A program made the translations under genes and the position numbers. DNA of 64,000 nucleotides, taken from the NCBI GenBank assembly GCA_963727755.1, contig CAVSHN010000020.1, positions 62,001 through 126,000 of the forward strand, given 5' to 3'. Numbering within the stretch: position 1 is the first letter of the stretch; every line of letters begins with the position of its first letter. Source of the stretch: DASYAN01 sp963727755 (GTDB taxonomy: Bacteria; Chloroflexota; Ktedonobacteria; Ktedonobacterales; Ktedonobacteraceae). The notes below the pieces were generated by a model, which had not been told where the DNA came from, made no database searches, and saw only the letters and a program-made list of their open reading frames with translations. This document shows positions 39,776 through 50,846 of the stretch, in pieces.

Positions 39776-42700
39776 ATGGAACATCGACAATCACCACTAG
39801 ACAATAATGAAAACAAACATCGTCAAAACTCAGCCGAGAAGCCATCAGATGCATCGCCATCCGAGCGTCTTCAGAAGTCTCGTAACAGCCATTTGATCGG
39901 CAGAGGGATCAATCCACGAGACGGGTTAGGCCAACAAGTTAGTACAGACGAAGCTAGAGAAAAGAATGCCATCACCACACCATCAGAGACAGCTTCAAAT
40001 TCCAGAGACAATGGTACTGGCCAAAGGAGTCTTGATCTCTCTTCCCGATGGAGCCAAGATGTCTACTCAGAATCTCCTAAGTACCCAGGACAGAAATGAG
40101 AAACGCCAGCTTTCTGCTTTAGAGGAAGAGTTGCTCAGGCAGTGGCTCAAATCAATACCCCTTAATGAATATGGCTATCGTGCCCCAAAGGTCATTGATC
40201 TGGCAAGTATCTCAATGCGTGACAAGCCCATCTTGGTGGGGGGGATGTGGGGGTCGAGGTTTAAGGAGAGGGGTGGATCGAGTAGTGGCAACCAGATAAC
40301 AGATATTAAGGGATGGATTGGGAAAAAGTTGGGAAACTATGAGCTTGTCAAAATCTCACGGGAAGAACGAGATAGTGAAGGATACCTTCGCTGGGTTTAT
40401 AAAGGCAAACTTGTTCATACAGAGGAGGAACTAGTAGACGTCAAAGTGCCACCGGAAGCTGGAACATGGATTGGGAGAAAGTTGGGAGGCTATGATCTTG
40501 TCGAATACTTAAGGGAAGACAATCTTAGTTTGTTCTATCTTGGCAAACACAAAGAAGAAGTAGTAGAAGTTAAAGTGCTAAAAGATAAGTGTAAGAAAGA
40601 CAAAGAGATTGTTCGAGCAATTTCGCAATGAAGCAGAGATACTCCATCAGTTCGGACAGAAGGAGGAGCATAACTTACTCACATTTTTGGGATTCAAAGA
40701 TAATAAATCGTCCCAGAATATCCCAGGGCCATCTAATCTAGATGGGACAAATAAAAACTTGGAAGTCCCTTTACCACAAAATATTGAGAATATGCGTCAT
40801 CCACATATTGTGCGCGTTCTAGAATGCTATAAAGCTAATACGTTGAAGTATAAAGATGACGTTAATTACTTGGTCATGGAACATGCGTCCAGGGGAACAC
40901 TCAAGGATGCCTATCCTAGTCCAAATGCGCCAGATTCACACTGGACCCTAGAGAAGGCTGTTGCAGTGATGCACGGTTTAGCTGATGCATTGGACTGTCT
41001 GCATAATTATAAGGATGAGAAAAATAGTAGTCAGCCCCACTTACACGGTAATATCAGGCCTGAAACTGTTTCGTTGGATGAAGATGAACGTACCATCCTA
41101 AGCGGTTGTAAGAATGTGAGAAAGGAAGGAGAATCATCAAAAGGCTCACATTCCAGGGGATATAATTCTCCTGAGAAGCAAAAGAGCGTTAAAAGTGACC
41201 AGTATTCGATAGCGGTTGTGGCCTATGAATTGTTAACTGGCGGCCAATATCCTTTTCCAGAGGAGCATACGCGTAATATGAAGCCGGAGTCACTTGTTGT
41301 GAAGATCAAAGGAGGAGATGTTCCGACAGAAGTCCAAGAGAACATCCAAAAAGTCCTTTTCAAAGCTATGGCGTATAATCCAGATGATCGCTATGAGAGT
41401 GTCAAGATCTTTGCTGAAGAATTAGAGAAAGCCTGCTTTGGCCGTATACGTAGACAGCGACCTTCTTGTGACGAACAGCGAAATCTTTACATAAAGATTG
41501 CCCGGTGTGATGTGGCCATTCGTAGTGATAAATACAATACCTTTGCTGATATCACCGATGCTTATATCGGCAAGGGACAGGCGTTTTCTGAACTTGGGCA
41601 TGATGAAGAGGCAGTGAAAGTCTATTGCGAGGCAAAAGAGAATACTACTATTGCTACTGCTACTACTACTGTCGCCCATTTTGACTACCTGCTGGGAGTT
41701 GCATATTCTAATCTCGGGCGTTACCCTGAGGCTGTGGCAGTCTTTGATAATACAATACGTACCAATGAGAAAATTGCAACAACGCGGGACCCATACAGTG
41801 TATCATTTCAAAGTGACGAAAGTATCCAAAAGGATATTGTGGAGGCTTACTACCATAAGGGGAACGCATATTCTAAGATGAGGAATTATCCTGAGGCGGT
41901 GAAATCCTTTAATAATGTTATTCGTTTAGGCGAAGAGAAAGTCGGTACTCGCTTATATATCGAGGCTCACTTACATAAAGGCAAGGCGCTTGCTGCGGAT
42001 AATAATCATAATGCGGCATCTAATGCTTTTAAGCTAGTAACAGACCATAATCGCAAGATGCATGTTCCAGACCCCCTAATAACAGCAGCAGATGATGAGG
42101 CAACTAGGATCAATAGAGAGTATAGTGTAGAGGCTTACTGCCGTATGGGAAGGTCGCTTGAAAAACTTAGCCAACCTCAGGCTGCAAAGACAGCCTATGG
42201 AATGGCAGAGGGTCTTGATCCTGAGTATGCGAAAGCTATCGTAGCGCTCATGGATTACGAGGATCTCAATCGCAATGCAGAGCCAGTAGTTTTTAATACG
42301 TCAGCTCCCAAAATGTATCCAGACATACTATCTTCAATTGATGAAGTGCAAGATAATATCTCAGAGACATCTAGTACAAATGAAACAGATGCAGTTTCAG
42401 ATTTCATCTAGCTCAGCTGTAATAGATGCAGCTCCAGGTACATCTAATACGAAAGTGACAAGTGATGCTCCAGGTACATCTAATACGAAAGTGACAAGTG
42501 ATGCTCCAGGTACATCTAATACAACTGAACGTTTTGAGCGCGTCATGACTCTCTCTCAGGAAGGTCAAGAGCAGCTTTTGGACAATCCTCAGAAGGCAGT
42601 GGCTTCCTTTAGTGAGTTAATAAAACTCTGTCCCGATAATGCCAATCCCTACTACCAGAGGGGAAAGGCGTTTTCTAAGCTGAAGGATTATCGGAAGGCT

Positions 42701-43183
42701 GCGGCTGATTATGGAGAGGCAACTTGTCTCAGGCCCGATCTTACCTCTGCATACCATGGGATGGTAGGCGAGCTTTTTAAGCTTAGGGACTTTAAGATAG
42801 CAGTGGAAGCCTTTCAAGAGTTTATTAATCGAAATCCAAAGCATGACGATGCTTACTTCCGGCAGGGACAAGTGCTTTCTAAGCTTGGAGATCATCAGGG
42901 GGCAGTTAGGCATAGTGAAGATGAAGTGAGAGAATTTAATGAAAGGGCAGTGGCAGCCTTTGAACAAGCAACTGAGTTCAATTCAAAGCATGAGAAAGCT
43001 TACATCTGTCTAGCAGTAGTGTATGAACGACTTGGACTCGATCAAAAGGCGGCGGAAGCCCGGAACATGGCAGCGAATTCTTATGACAGAAGAAGAAGCG
43101 ATCACAGAGTAGGCTTGAGAAGCGGTTTCTTGCCACTTTACACACAGCCTCTTAAATCTCAGTCATTCCTACAGCGACATTAA
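39776..43183 (+). CDS. Unit B: pseudokinase-TPR protein, three frameshifts
   Basis: About 1,135 residues over four frames (shifts near 40,060, 40,620 and 42,400, all +1). ATG 39776 ('MEHRQSPLDNNENKHRQNS') matches its paralogues. The conserved 'KRQLSALEEE' region is followed by two tandem N-lobe-like segments ('WIGKKLGNYELVK', 'WIGRKLGGYDLVEYL') and a kinase C-lobe. The catalytic loop reads 'HGNIRPETV' instead of HRDLKPEN, and the DFG motif is replaced by 'LSGCKNVRK', so it should not transfer phosphate. 'FAEELEKACFGRIRRQR' leads into a diverged TPR block with several loop insertions. A linker with three 12-residue repeats ('DAPGTSNTKVTS') precedes a second TPR block ending 'QSFLQRH'. Role inferred: a scaffold or decoy partner of units A or E. 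Confidence 0.72.
42428..42529 (+). repeat. 36-bp tandem repeat in unit B
   Basis: Almost three identical copies of a 36-base unit encoding 'DAPGTSNTKVTS', at the same relative place (between TPR blocks) as the linker repeats of unit A. Confidence 0.85.
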
Positions 43184-43806
43184 ATGGTGGATATCCCGTC
43201 AGTGCACTGGCGACGACCCACTGAGCTTGGTCATGCCCTACGATCCGAGCTTACGGGACACTGCTTTTGCACTGACAGGCCTCTATCCGTATGGGTACAT
43301 TCCCACGGTTAAGCATCGTCTTGCCTGTTTGGTCGTTGTTGCTCGCACGTAGTGCTGCTGCGACTGTGTGGCGGCCTCAGTGTACTAGGAGCATGCCAGT
43401 TAACAAGGTCATCAGTTTTCTCCAAGTGGGAGCTGTAAACAGTGGCCGAAACACAGCCAACACTCCTATAATGGGATCGGGAAGGGGCACATGTATTCTC
43501 CTGGGTGAGATAGTTTTTTGATCAGCTTCTATCTTACCTCAAGAGGCTTTCATGCCCTGTTCTTTTCCAAAAATGTACAAAGTCGCGCTTAGAAAATTTT
43601 GTCCCTTTTTCCCTCTAGCAAAAGACCTTCCCGTGAGGTAGTATTTAATAGTGGGAGTTAGCAGAAATAGCAACAACTATGGACAAAAGCATTGAATAGT
43701 TATTCTCCTTCTATTCGTTTAGAAAGAGAGCAATCTTTTATCAATGGATGGACGCTTAGAAGATTTTTAATAGTAAGAAATGGTAGAGAACAAAAAGGAG
43801 TAAATT
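43184..43806. other. Non-coding stretch before unit C
   Basis: 623 bases with no convincing gene. GGCCTCAGTGTACTAG at 43,374-43,389 also occurs at 25,188-25,203 in the IS200/IS605-like relic, so the left part may be a fragment of a related element. The last 120 bases are AT-rich and end in AAAAAGGAGTAAATT, a strong ribosome-binding site for unit C. Confidence 0.4.
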
Positions 43807-46146
43807 ATGGAGCACCGAACACATGGGGGAGAAAATACAAAAGATGTAAAAAATCCAAAAGATGTAAAAAATCCAAAAGATGGCCAGAGTGGACAAAAAC
43901 GTGAAGACCGTACGTGGTTTCTTTGGCATAAGTGTAGCCCACTAAAGACACTAGGTAGTAAGCTAACAGAATGTTTTGGACTAAATGATGATTTGCGAGA
44001 CCAGGAGAGCAGGGCAGAAACAAGTGGAAATAACGGATATGAGATAGACAGGTCTAGCGAGCGAAAGCATGTGCAGGGATTTGGACAGCGTATATCACGC
44101 ATGCTATCTTGTTTAGATCAGCGCCAAACAAATGAATGGCCTGACTCGCAGAAGCGTAGGCAGCAGGGAATTGGGCGAGGGCGTGAGTTACTAGTACAAT
44201 TGCAGGAATTGACGCAGGATATGTTATGCGAGCTACGTGGTTTAACAAAGCAGGTGGATTTGGGAGCTATGGATGCAGCACAGCTCAATGAATATGCTGA
44301 AGAGACTAGAGCGCAAGCTGAATCACTCGTGGAGGAGGACTAATCTAGGACGGTATGTGACACAAGCATTGGATATACAGACGCATGCGCAACAGCAGTT
44401 AGAAGAGAGAGCAGACAGAGCAGGCAGGAGCGATTTGGAAAGTGCTAGGAACACAGCAAGTGAAATTATACGGCGAGGGCTAAACGCTATGAAGCCAGCA
44501 CAGGTCAAGGAATATGTTGAAGGACTAGAGCGGGGAGTACAAACCGATCATGTGCAGTTTGCGACAAAGGTTTCGGATATACAGATGTATGTGCAAGATC
44601 GGCTAGAAAATATACAGGGCAAGATAGACGACAAGAGCAATCTGGAAAATGCTAGGGATAAGGCAAGCGAAATTATACAGCAAAAGCTAGAGAATATGGA
44701 GCCAGCACAGCTTAATGAATATGCTTAGAGATTAGGGTACAAGCTGGCAGATCGGCAGCAGCGGGGAGCCAATCTAGGTCAGCTTGTGACGGGAGCTTTG
44801 GATATAGAGATGCGTGCGCAAAAGCGATTAGAAAGTGAACTACATGAAGCTGACAAGGAGAATCTGAACAGTGCTATGGTCAATGCACGCGATATTATTC
44901 GGCAAGGGCTAGACGCTATGAGCCCAAAACAGCTCGCGGTGTATGTTTATGGACCAAAGCGAGCGCGGCCAATGCTTGAGAAAATACATATGTATGTGCA
45001 CGAGCGGTTAGAAAAAGAACCAAGTGACTGGGAGAGCTATCTGCAAATCGTTAGAAAGGCTGGGTGGGTAAAAGTACTCTATGAAGACGCTTATGGGCTA
45101 AAGATAGAAATGCGAATGCTAGAGTCAAACCAACAAGAGCGTAGTAAAGATGCTCTTGATCAGCTCAATGAACAAGCTAATGCTTTACAGAAGCCTATAG
45201 ATTTAAGCTAGAAAGCGTGTAAAGTTGTTTGAAGACCATTACTACCTACACAAATCTACTATTACTCTGGCAGAAGTGAAAATGTCGATAGGCGAGATGC
45301 AGCTTGCAGATCTAAAAAAAGCGAGTGTCAAGCGAAATAACTAAAAAGCAGCCAGATCTAGCGCTCCTAAGGCAGCTCAAGAAAGAAGCTGAGCAGTTGC
45401 GACATAGGAAGAGGATAGACCCACGCATACATTGGAGTGAGCGTGAAAAGATTTAGCAGTGGAACACCCGGGACAAGGCTACAGAAGACGGAGCTGACAG
45501 TATTATCACTAAAGAGCTGAAAGGTGTTTTTGCTAAGATATGGGATAGCCAATCCAATTTTCATGATCGCGAGCGTGCCAAGAAGCACTATCAGGAGGGT
45601 CTAGAGCTTGCTGAGCGTGGGAACCATCAAGAGGCAGTGGCAGCCTTTAGTGAGGTAATAGATCTCAATCCCTATGATGCCAATGCTCACTATCAGAAGG
45701 GATTAGCATTTGTTGAGCTTGGGAACTATCAGAGTGCAGTGGCAGCCCTTAATGAAGCAATAGATATCAATCCCGATCATGCTGATGCCTACTACCAAAG
45801 GGGATTAGTATATGCTAAGTTTGGGCGCGATGAGGAGGCAGTGGAGGCTTTTAGTGAGGTAATAAAGCGCAATCCCGATCATGTCGATGCTGACTACCGG
45901 ATGGGATTAGCATATGCTAAGCTTAGGAGGTATAAGGAGGCAGTGGAGGCCTTTAAAAGGGCAACAAAGCTCGATCCTAAGCATGCCGATGCTGACTACC
46001 GGATGGGATTAGCGCTTGCTAAGCTTGGGGACTCTCAGGGGACAGAGAAGGCCTTTAAAATGGCAAGAGGTCTCAATCCTGAGCAGGCTGAAGCTTACTA
46101 CACCCATATGAGATTAGGCTTCGGTACCTTCAGAGAGAGTAGGTAG
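43807..46146 (+). pseudogene. Unit C: helical-repeat protein with C-terminal TPRs, interrupted by stops and frameshifts
   Basis: It starts at ATG 43807 with an ideal AAGGAG site. The lysine-rich start ('KDVKNPKDVKNPKDG') is a short repeat. A helical repeat of about 110-150 residues follows, marked by 'ALDIQ.HAQ..LEE', 'ARDKASEIIQQ.L', 'M.PAQLNEYA', in about three copies. A +1 shift occurs near 44,340; in-frame TAG stops occur at 44,726, 45,209 and 45,454, with one more frame change near 45,250-45,340. The 44,726 TAG aligns with a Glu codon in the sister repeats. The last 180 residues (from about 45,590) are five TPRs like those of the other units ('HYQKGLAFVELGNYQSAV'). There is no kinase domain. 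I do not recognise the helical repeat. The number of lesions favours a decaying gene over sequencing error. Confidence 0.6.
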
Positions 46147-46525
46147 TCTCCCCTGGGGAGTGGTGATGAGCTCAATATGTCACTTGCTGAACCCACTTCT
46201 AGTGAGTTGGGGCTCTTGTCATCACCACTTGAGCGAAAAACCACCAAAGAGTATGAATTACACTTGTCACTCTTTCAGCTCAGATCAATATGTCCTGAGT
46301 GGGTCTCTGATTCTGTGGGTCTCTGATTTTGAGAAGATGAGATCAGCGTTGACGGAGCTTACGAAAATGGTTTACGAACGAAATTATCAGGCTTAAAGTG
46401 ATTTAATGGCATAGGGTGCTTTTATAGTCTCATAAAGAAGGCCTTCTTGCTCAAAAACCGCATGGTGACCCTGTTCAAACATGCTCTCAGCAAGCAAGGG
46501 ATACGCTACCACCTACTATCTCCTC

Positions 46526-46555
46526 TTGACATATGAATAGCATTTAGTGTATAAT
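46526..46555 (+). promoter_or_regulatory. Sigma-70-type promoter
   Basis: TTGACA (46,526-46,531) and TATAAT (46,550-46,555) with an 18-base spacer. It is the best candidate for mnmE transcription, with about 470 bases of repeat-containing leader between. Confidence 0.55.
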
Positions 46556-46699
46556 AAATAAGAGTGAGTATCCTCATTTAAAAAACTTTTTCACGCGTCT
46601 CATAGTATGAATAAAACTCCATAAAGCGTGTAAAATTAGTAAGAAGTATGCTATTGGTAATATTAACATGCATAGCATCCGAGACATAATGAATCATCT

Positions 46700-46949
46700 T
46701 AAAAGTCCCAAGTGTCCCAAGTGTCCCAAGTGTCCTAATGGTCCCATTAGTCACACTCTTATACGCGACGTTTGAGGTATAGCCAAGCATCTCAAATGTA
46801 ACAAGTATCATATTAGTCACATCAGTCACATCAGTTACATTAGTCACGTTAGTCACACTCTTATACGCGACGTTTGAGGTATAGCCAAGCATCTCAAATG
46901 TAACAAGTATCATATTAGTCACATCAGTTACATTAGTCACGTTAGTCAC
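46700..46949. repeat. Tandem repeats: 9-bp units and a duplicated 102-bp block
   Basis: GTCCCAAGT is repeated three to four times at 46,706-46,741. A 102-base block beginning AGTCACACTCTTATACGCG occurs at 46,749 and again at 46,851, each flanked by AGTCACATC/AGTTACATT 9-mers. The minus strand is open across it and would read a Thr-Asn-Val/Thr-Asp-Val repeat, but nothing else supports coding. Confidence 0.75.
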
Positions 46950-47032
46950 ATTCTCATAGTGTGTTATTCAGGGTAATGCAGCCTTTTGAATCCCTCTTGT
47001 GACCATCCGAATGATTCGCTATAATTGGGCAT

Positions 47033-48459
47033 ATGCAAAACGATACGATTGCCGCGATTGCAACCCCGCCAGGTGTTGGTGGGATTGGTGTGGTTTGGGT
47101 AAGCGGAAAAGATGCATTTTCACTAGTATTGCCGCTTTTACGTCGCCTTGGTGGACGTACGGATCTTCCCCCTTCACACCAACTTACATATGGGCATATT
47201 GTTGACCCATCAACGCAAGAAGTACTCGATGAAGTGCTAGTTGCCTTCATGCGGGCTCCTCACACCTATACTCGTGAAGATGTAGTTGAAATCCAGGGAC
47301 ATGGAGGGCCATTGATCCTTCGCCGTATCCTGCGTGTGGTACTGGCTCAGGGAGTGCGTATGGCCAATCCCGGTGAATTCACTTTGCGGGCCTTCCTGAA
47401 TGGCCGTCTGGATCTGGCTCAGGCTGAGGCCGTTATGGATCTCGATTGAAGCTCAGACCGAGGCTGGTCAACGCCTAGCTCTTCAGCAGTTGTGTGGTCG
47501 TCTTTCTGAACAAGTGGAAGCTGCTCGGTCTGCTATCCTCGGTGTTGTGGCTCGCATTGAGGCAAGTATCGACTTTCCTGAGGAAGATGTGCCGACTCCT
47601 CTCCCTGACGAATTGCATCCTTTGATCGCTGAGGCTCAGCAGTATATTGATAGCTTGCTGGCAGGTTCAGAGCAGGGACGGCTCTACCGCCAGGGGCTAC
47701 GTACGGCGATTATTGGTCGTCCGAATGTTGGTAAATCAAGTTTGCTCAATGCTTTACTGCGTACAGAACGTGCAATTGTCACTCCAATTGCAGGTACTAC
47801 GCGTGACACTGTTGAGGAAGTTGCCAATCTTCGAGGGATTCCTCTGCACCTGATCGATACTGCAGGTATTACCCCGTCAGATCATCCCATCTGAGCAAAT
47901 CGGTGTACAGCGTAGTCGTGCTGCGGCGGAAACTGCTGACATTGTTCTACTGGTATTTGATGGCTCAGAGTCTCTGAATAAACAGGATTGGCATATTTCA
48001 TCCGAACTCCGTGCTATGGGCTTCGGAACTGTTCCAGCTCAGGATGGATCTCTTTCTAGTTATCGATCGCTCATTGTGGTGGTAAATAAGTCTGATTGTG
48101 AGCAGTGTATAGAATTAAATATGCTGCAACAATTATGGCCAAATGTAACCTTCGTTCATACTTCGACACTCACCAGCGAAGGTCTTTCTACATTAGAGGA
48201 AACTATTGCTGAACTCGTGCTAGGTGGTAAGGTTCTTTCCAGTGAGAGTGTACTAGTGACCAGTGCGCGTCATCAGGAGGCCTTACGTTCAGCGGCTAAG
48301 CACTTACAAGCTGCTGTCTTGTCGCTGGAGCAAGTACCACTTGATTTTGTCTCTATCGATTTGCGTGCAGCTTATGATGCTCCTGGTGAGGTAACTGGAG
48401 AGACTGCCAGTGATGATTTGCTCGATCGCATCTTCAGCGAGTTCTGTATTGGCAAATGA
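47033..48459 (+). CDS. mnmE: tRNA modification GTPase MnmE (TrmE), two frameshifts
   Basis: About 475 residues in three frames. ATG 47033 begins 'MQNDTIAAIATPPGVGGIGV', the universal MnmE start. The tetrahydrofolate-binding N-domain ('NPGEFTLRAFLNGRLDLAQAEAV', split at 'GEFTLRAFLNG') is followed by a +1 shift near 47,445, the helical domain, and the G domain with 'GRPNVGKSSLLNALL', 'TPIAGTTRDTVEE', 'DTAGI' and, after a second +1 shift near 47,892, 'VVVNKSD'. The C-terminus keeps the catalytic 'FCIGK'. With MnmG it makes 5-carboxymethylaminomethyl-uridine at the wobble position of certain tRNAs. Every conserved element is present, so the two single-base insertions are most simply sequence errors. 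It is a housekeeping gene wedged inside the kinase-TPR array. Confidence 0.93.
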
Positions 48460-48481
48460 TTTTCATCGTTAGGATAGAACA

Positions 48482-49714
48482 ATGAGTGCTCCGAAACAGT
48501 TGATGGTTGTTCTGAAGCAGCCAACGAAGATTATTCTAGTTGTAATAATCGTAGTGGCATTTGTTGCATATTGCTTAGCAACCAAGGGACCGCAGCTCGG
48601 TTCGACAAAGACATTACGGACTTCTGTCTCAAAATCCACTCCTACACCTTCATTGCCACAGGTAACGCCGACAGCAACACCGATCATCTTACCACCGGAG
48701 GATGTATGGAAGATTTTGGGTGTTGACGTGAGCGTAGATCCTAATGCAGACAAAGAATATCCAGGAATTTTCTGGGTCCGTATGGGCTACCCAAGCTGCG
48801 GAAATGGTAATTTGCAGGGTCAGGTGCTAAGAGACACATTGCAATCTTATCATAAGCAGGGTATTCACGTTCTGGTGACGGTTTGTCAGAATAATAGTGG
48901 CAACCTCGATGATACAGTCGCATTTAATGATGTTGCCCAGAGCCATCCTGATGCAGTGCAATGTGGTAATGAGGAGATGAAGCAAGACGCTTCAGTCGCT
49001 CTCCTGTACACCCCACCCGATAAATTCGCGCAATTCTATGATCTATGTCAGCAAGCTATTCATGCGGTCGACCAGAATATTCCTGTTCTGCTTGGTTCGC
49101 TAGACCCTCATGTCGCAGGGCCGGACTATCAACTGATGGTTAGCCAAGTGAACTATTTGGACCAAATGCAGTCTGCCATGAATTCGATCGTTCACCCTAG
49201 AGGAAACTGGGATTGGCATAGTCAGACGTTAGGTCTAATCGATAGTTGGCACAACGAATTTATGAGATCGAACAACCTTGCAGCTATGTTTAGTTTTTGG
49301 GCTCGGCAGTTTCATATCGACCCTGCCAGTGGACAACTAGGTAAACACCTGTGGGTGGTAGAAGGTACTGGTTGTTTTAAGGGTTGTGGTCTTTATTCCA
49401 ATACTCAAGTTGCTATCTCGCACATTTTAACATTAGTCACTGACGTACAGACTGCCATGCAAGATCGGGTTCCATTCTTTTCCTTCAGTGGGAAGGACTT
49501 TACTGCGGCAGGCGTATATTGGCCAATTGGTGTGTTAGATGATGCGGGACATTCTAAACCGTTACGGCAAGATCTGGGTATGGGAAGTGTCACGCTCACC
49601 TTGTCTTGCCCTGATGGCAGTCACCCGGTCATTGCAGACCAAGAAAAATTGCTGGCTAAACTTTATAGTCAGTGCTCTCTTCCATCTAATTATGCAGCTA
49701 TCCTTTTGAGCTAG
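48482..49714 (+). CDS. Secreted or membrane-anchored glycoside-hydrolase-like protein
   Basis: 410 residues. One N-terminal hydrophobic segment (residues about 17-34, 'IILVVIIVVAFVAYCLA') follows a short basic start, then comes a Ser/Thr/Pro-rich linker ('STPTPSLPQVTPTATP'), so the main domain is probably outside the cell. The domain begins 'KILGVDVSVDPN' and has strand-like segments at regular spacing ('GIHVLVTVCQNN', 'IPVLLGSLDPH', 'HLWVVEGTGC'), with an Asn-Glu pair in 'VQCGNEEMK' and a Glu in 'VVEGTG'. Two Glu residues after the fourth and seventh strands is the pattern of clan GH-A TIM barrels. Family membership is not certain and the substrate is unknown. It starts 20 bases after the mnmE stop and may be cotranscribed. 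Confidence 0.65.
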   Translation: MSAPKQLMVVLKQPTKIILVVIIVVAFVAYCLATKGPQLGSTKTLRTSVSKSTPTPSLPQVTPTATPIILPPEDVWKILGVDVSVDPNADKEYPGIFWVRMGYPSCGNGNLQGQVLRDTLQSYHKQGIHVLVTVCQNNSGNLDDTVAFNDVAQSHPDAVQCGNEEMKQDASVALLYTPPDKFAQFYDLCQQAIHAVDQNIPVLLGSLDPHVAGPDYQLMVSQVNYLDQMQSAMNSIVHPRGNWDWHSQTLGLIDSWHNEFMRSNNLAAMFSFWARQFHIDPASGQLGKHLWVVEGTGCFKGCGLYSNTQVAISHILTLVTDVQTAMQDRVPFFSFSGKDFTAAGVYWPIGVLDDAGHSKPLRQDLGMGSVTLTLSCPDGSHPVIADQEKLLAKLYSQCSLPSNYAAILLS

Positions 49715-50846
49715 GTGGAGAGATTAAAAAGCAATCACAACAAAGCCGACTAAAGAATAACTTCTAGCTATATATTGCCTCTCAAGAGAGAAAATGAAGG
49801 TAATTGTTGCTTATAAACATATTATAGTTTTTTGTAGATTTCGCTGATAATCGACTTGAAGCCTACATAATCTCTCATATTGCGGCTCTTCTTGGATTTC
49901 ACTATCTTTGCAGTTTTTTGGAGTGAGTTTGTAAAGCATGGGACAGCGTGAAGGAAGATGTCCCTTTTTTTACTTGAAAAAGTCCTCATTGATCAGGTAT
50001 CATATTTCTGGAGATTAGTTTTAGCCGGAAATGTGCAAGGATAGAGGAATATAAATCCTCCCTTGACAAAGATAGATCAATTTGAATATGCTTACAACTG
50101 AATACTTGATCTGTTAATTTTGACAGACAAGTTAGAACTCCTTGCCTAAAGGAGAAAAGCGCATGCTAGATCTTGATCTTCATATTATAAAAGATTTAAA
50201 CGTTTGATGTGTGAATGAGAAGGACTTGAATAAAGAAGGTCTCTTTAGGCTCTAGTGATCTAATCAAACCACTTCTCAGGAGAAGCTCACTGTGTGAGGT
50301 GGAGACGCGATCTTCCTCTCCTCTACGTCATAGCAACTCACACCAAATATTATGTTTATTACTACTGGTTCGTCGTATTATTGTTTTGTAATGTTACTTG
50401 ACATTGCTACCATATAAAAGAGGTAAATAATGCTATGTTCCATGAGAAAAGCAAAAATCTCCTCCTTGAAAGATCTCTCGCCAGAGATCACTCTCCAGCA
50501 GGACATATCCAGACCTGACCACTGAGTTACACAGATGATTCTCCCAGTTAGAGAGTCTCTCCAGCCCACGCATGATCAATGAGTTGATTGTGAAGAAAAG
50601 AGATGCTCATCAGCCTGAGCACGACACCCTCTGAACTGATGAGCAAACATGAAACCGTCATCGAGTGGCAATGAAGCATGCCTCATTCTCGCATGGTCAT
50701 GTCCATTTTACAGTAGGGGTGGGTATGCGTCAAATCAACTTGGCAATCTTGTGCCTGAGCAAGGTCAACACTGTCAAGGAGCATCATCCCTTTTTATTAG
50801 AAAAACGTTGTTTTTAACTACAAGCTTACAAGAAAGGTACACACAC
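49715..50846 (+). promoter_or_regulatory. Leader of unit D, duplicate of the unit A leader
   Basis: From 49,900 onward it matches 32,585-33,600 almost continuously, including the AT-rich block, the tRNA-D-arm-like stretch (50,515-50,547) and the CTCATCAG/CTGATGAG hairpin (50,606-50,643). Near 50,715-50,800 it carries a segment shared with unit B but absent from A. The MKPSSSG ORF starts at 50,649 and runs in frame into unit D. No separate gene was seen in 49,715-49,900. Confidence 0.6.

Larger units (their letters stand above)
46147..47032. other. Non-coding stretch with short tandem repeats and a promoter, upstream of mnmE
   Basis: 886 bases. The left 400 show only short frames. A sigma-70-like promoter (TTGACA 46,526, TATAAT 46,550, 18-base spacer) points toward mnmE. 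Between 46,578 and 46,949 lie GTCCCAAGT repeats and a duplicated 102-base unit rich in GTCACATTA-type 9-mers. No credible gene was seen. Confidence 0.5.

Noticed and set aside
46160..46396. Short plus-strand frame after unit C
   Set aside because: No ribosome-binding site, no recognisable motif, composition like non-coding DNA.
46954..47250. Minus-strand frame of 98 codons over the mnmE start
   Set aside because: It is antisense to the best-conserved part of MnmE.
47440..47895. Programmed RF2-like +1 frameshifting at TGA in mnmE (GAT TGA and ATC TGA)
   Set aside because: Skipping the T of each stop restores the frame, but most other shifts in the window lie upstream of their stops and cannot be explained this way. 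Single-base insertion errors account for all of them.
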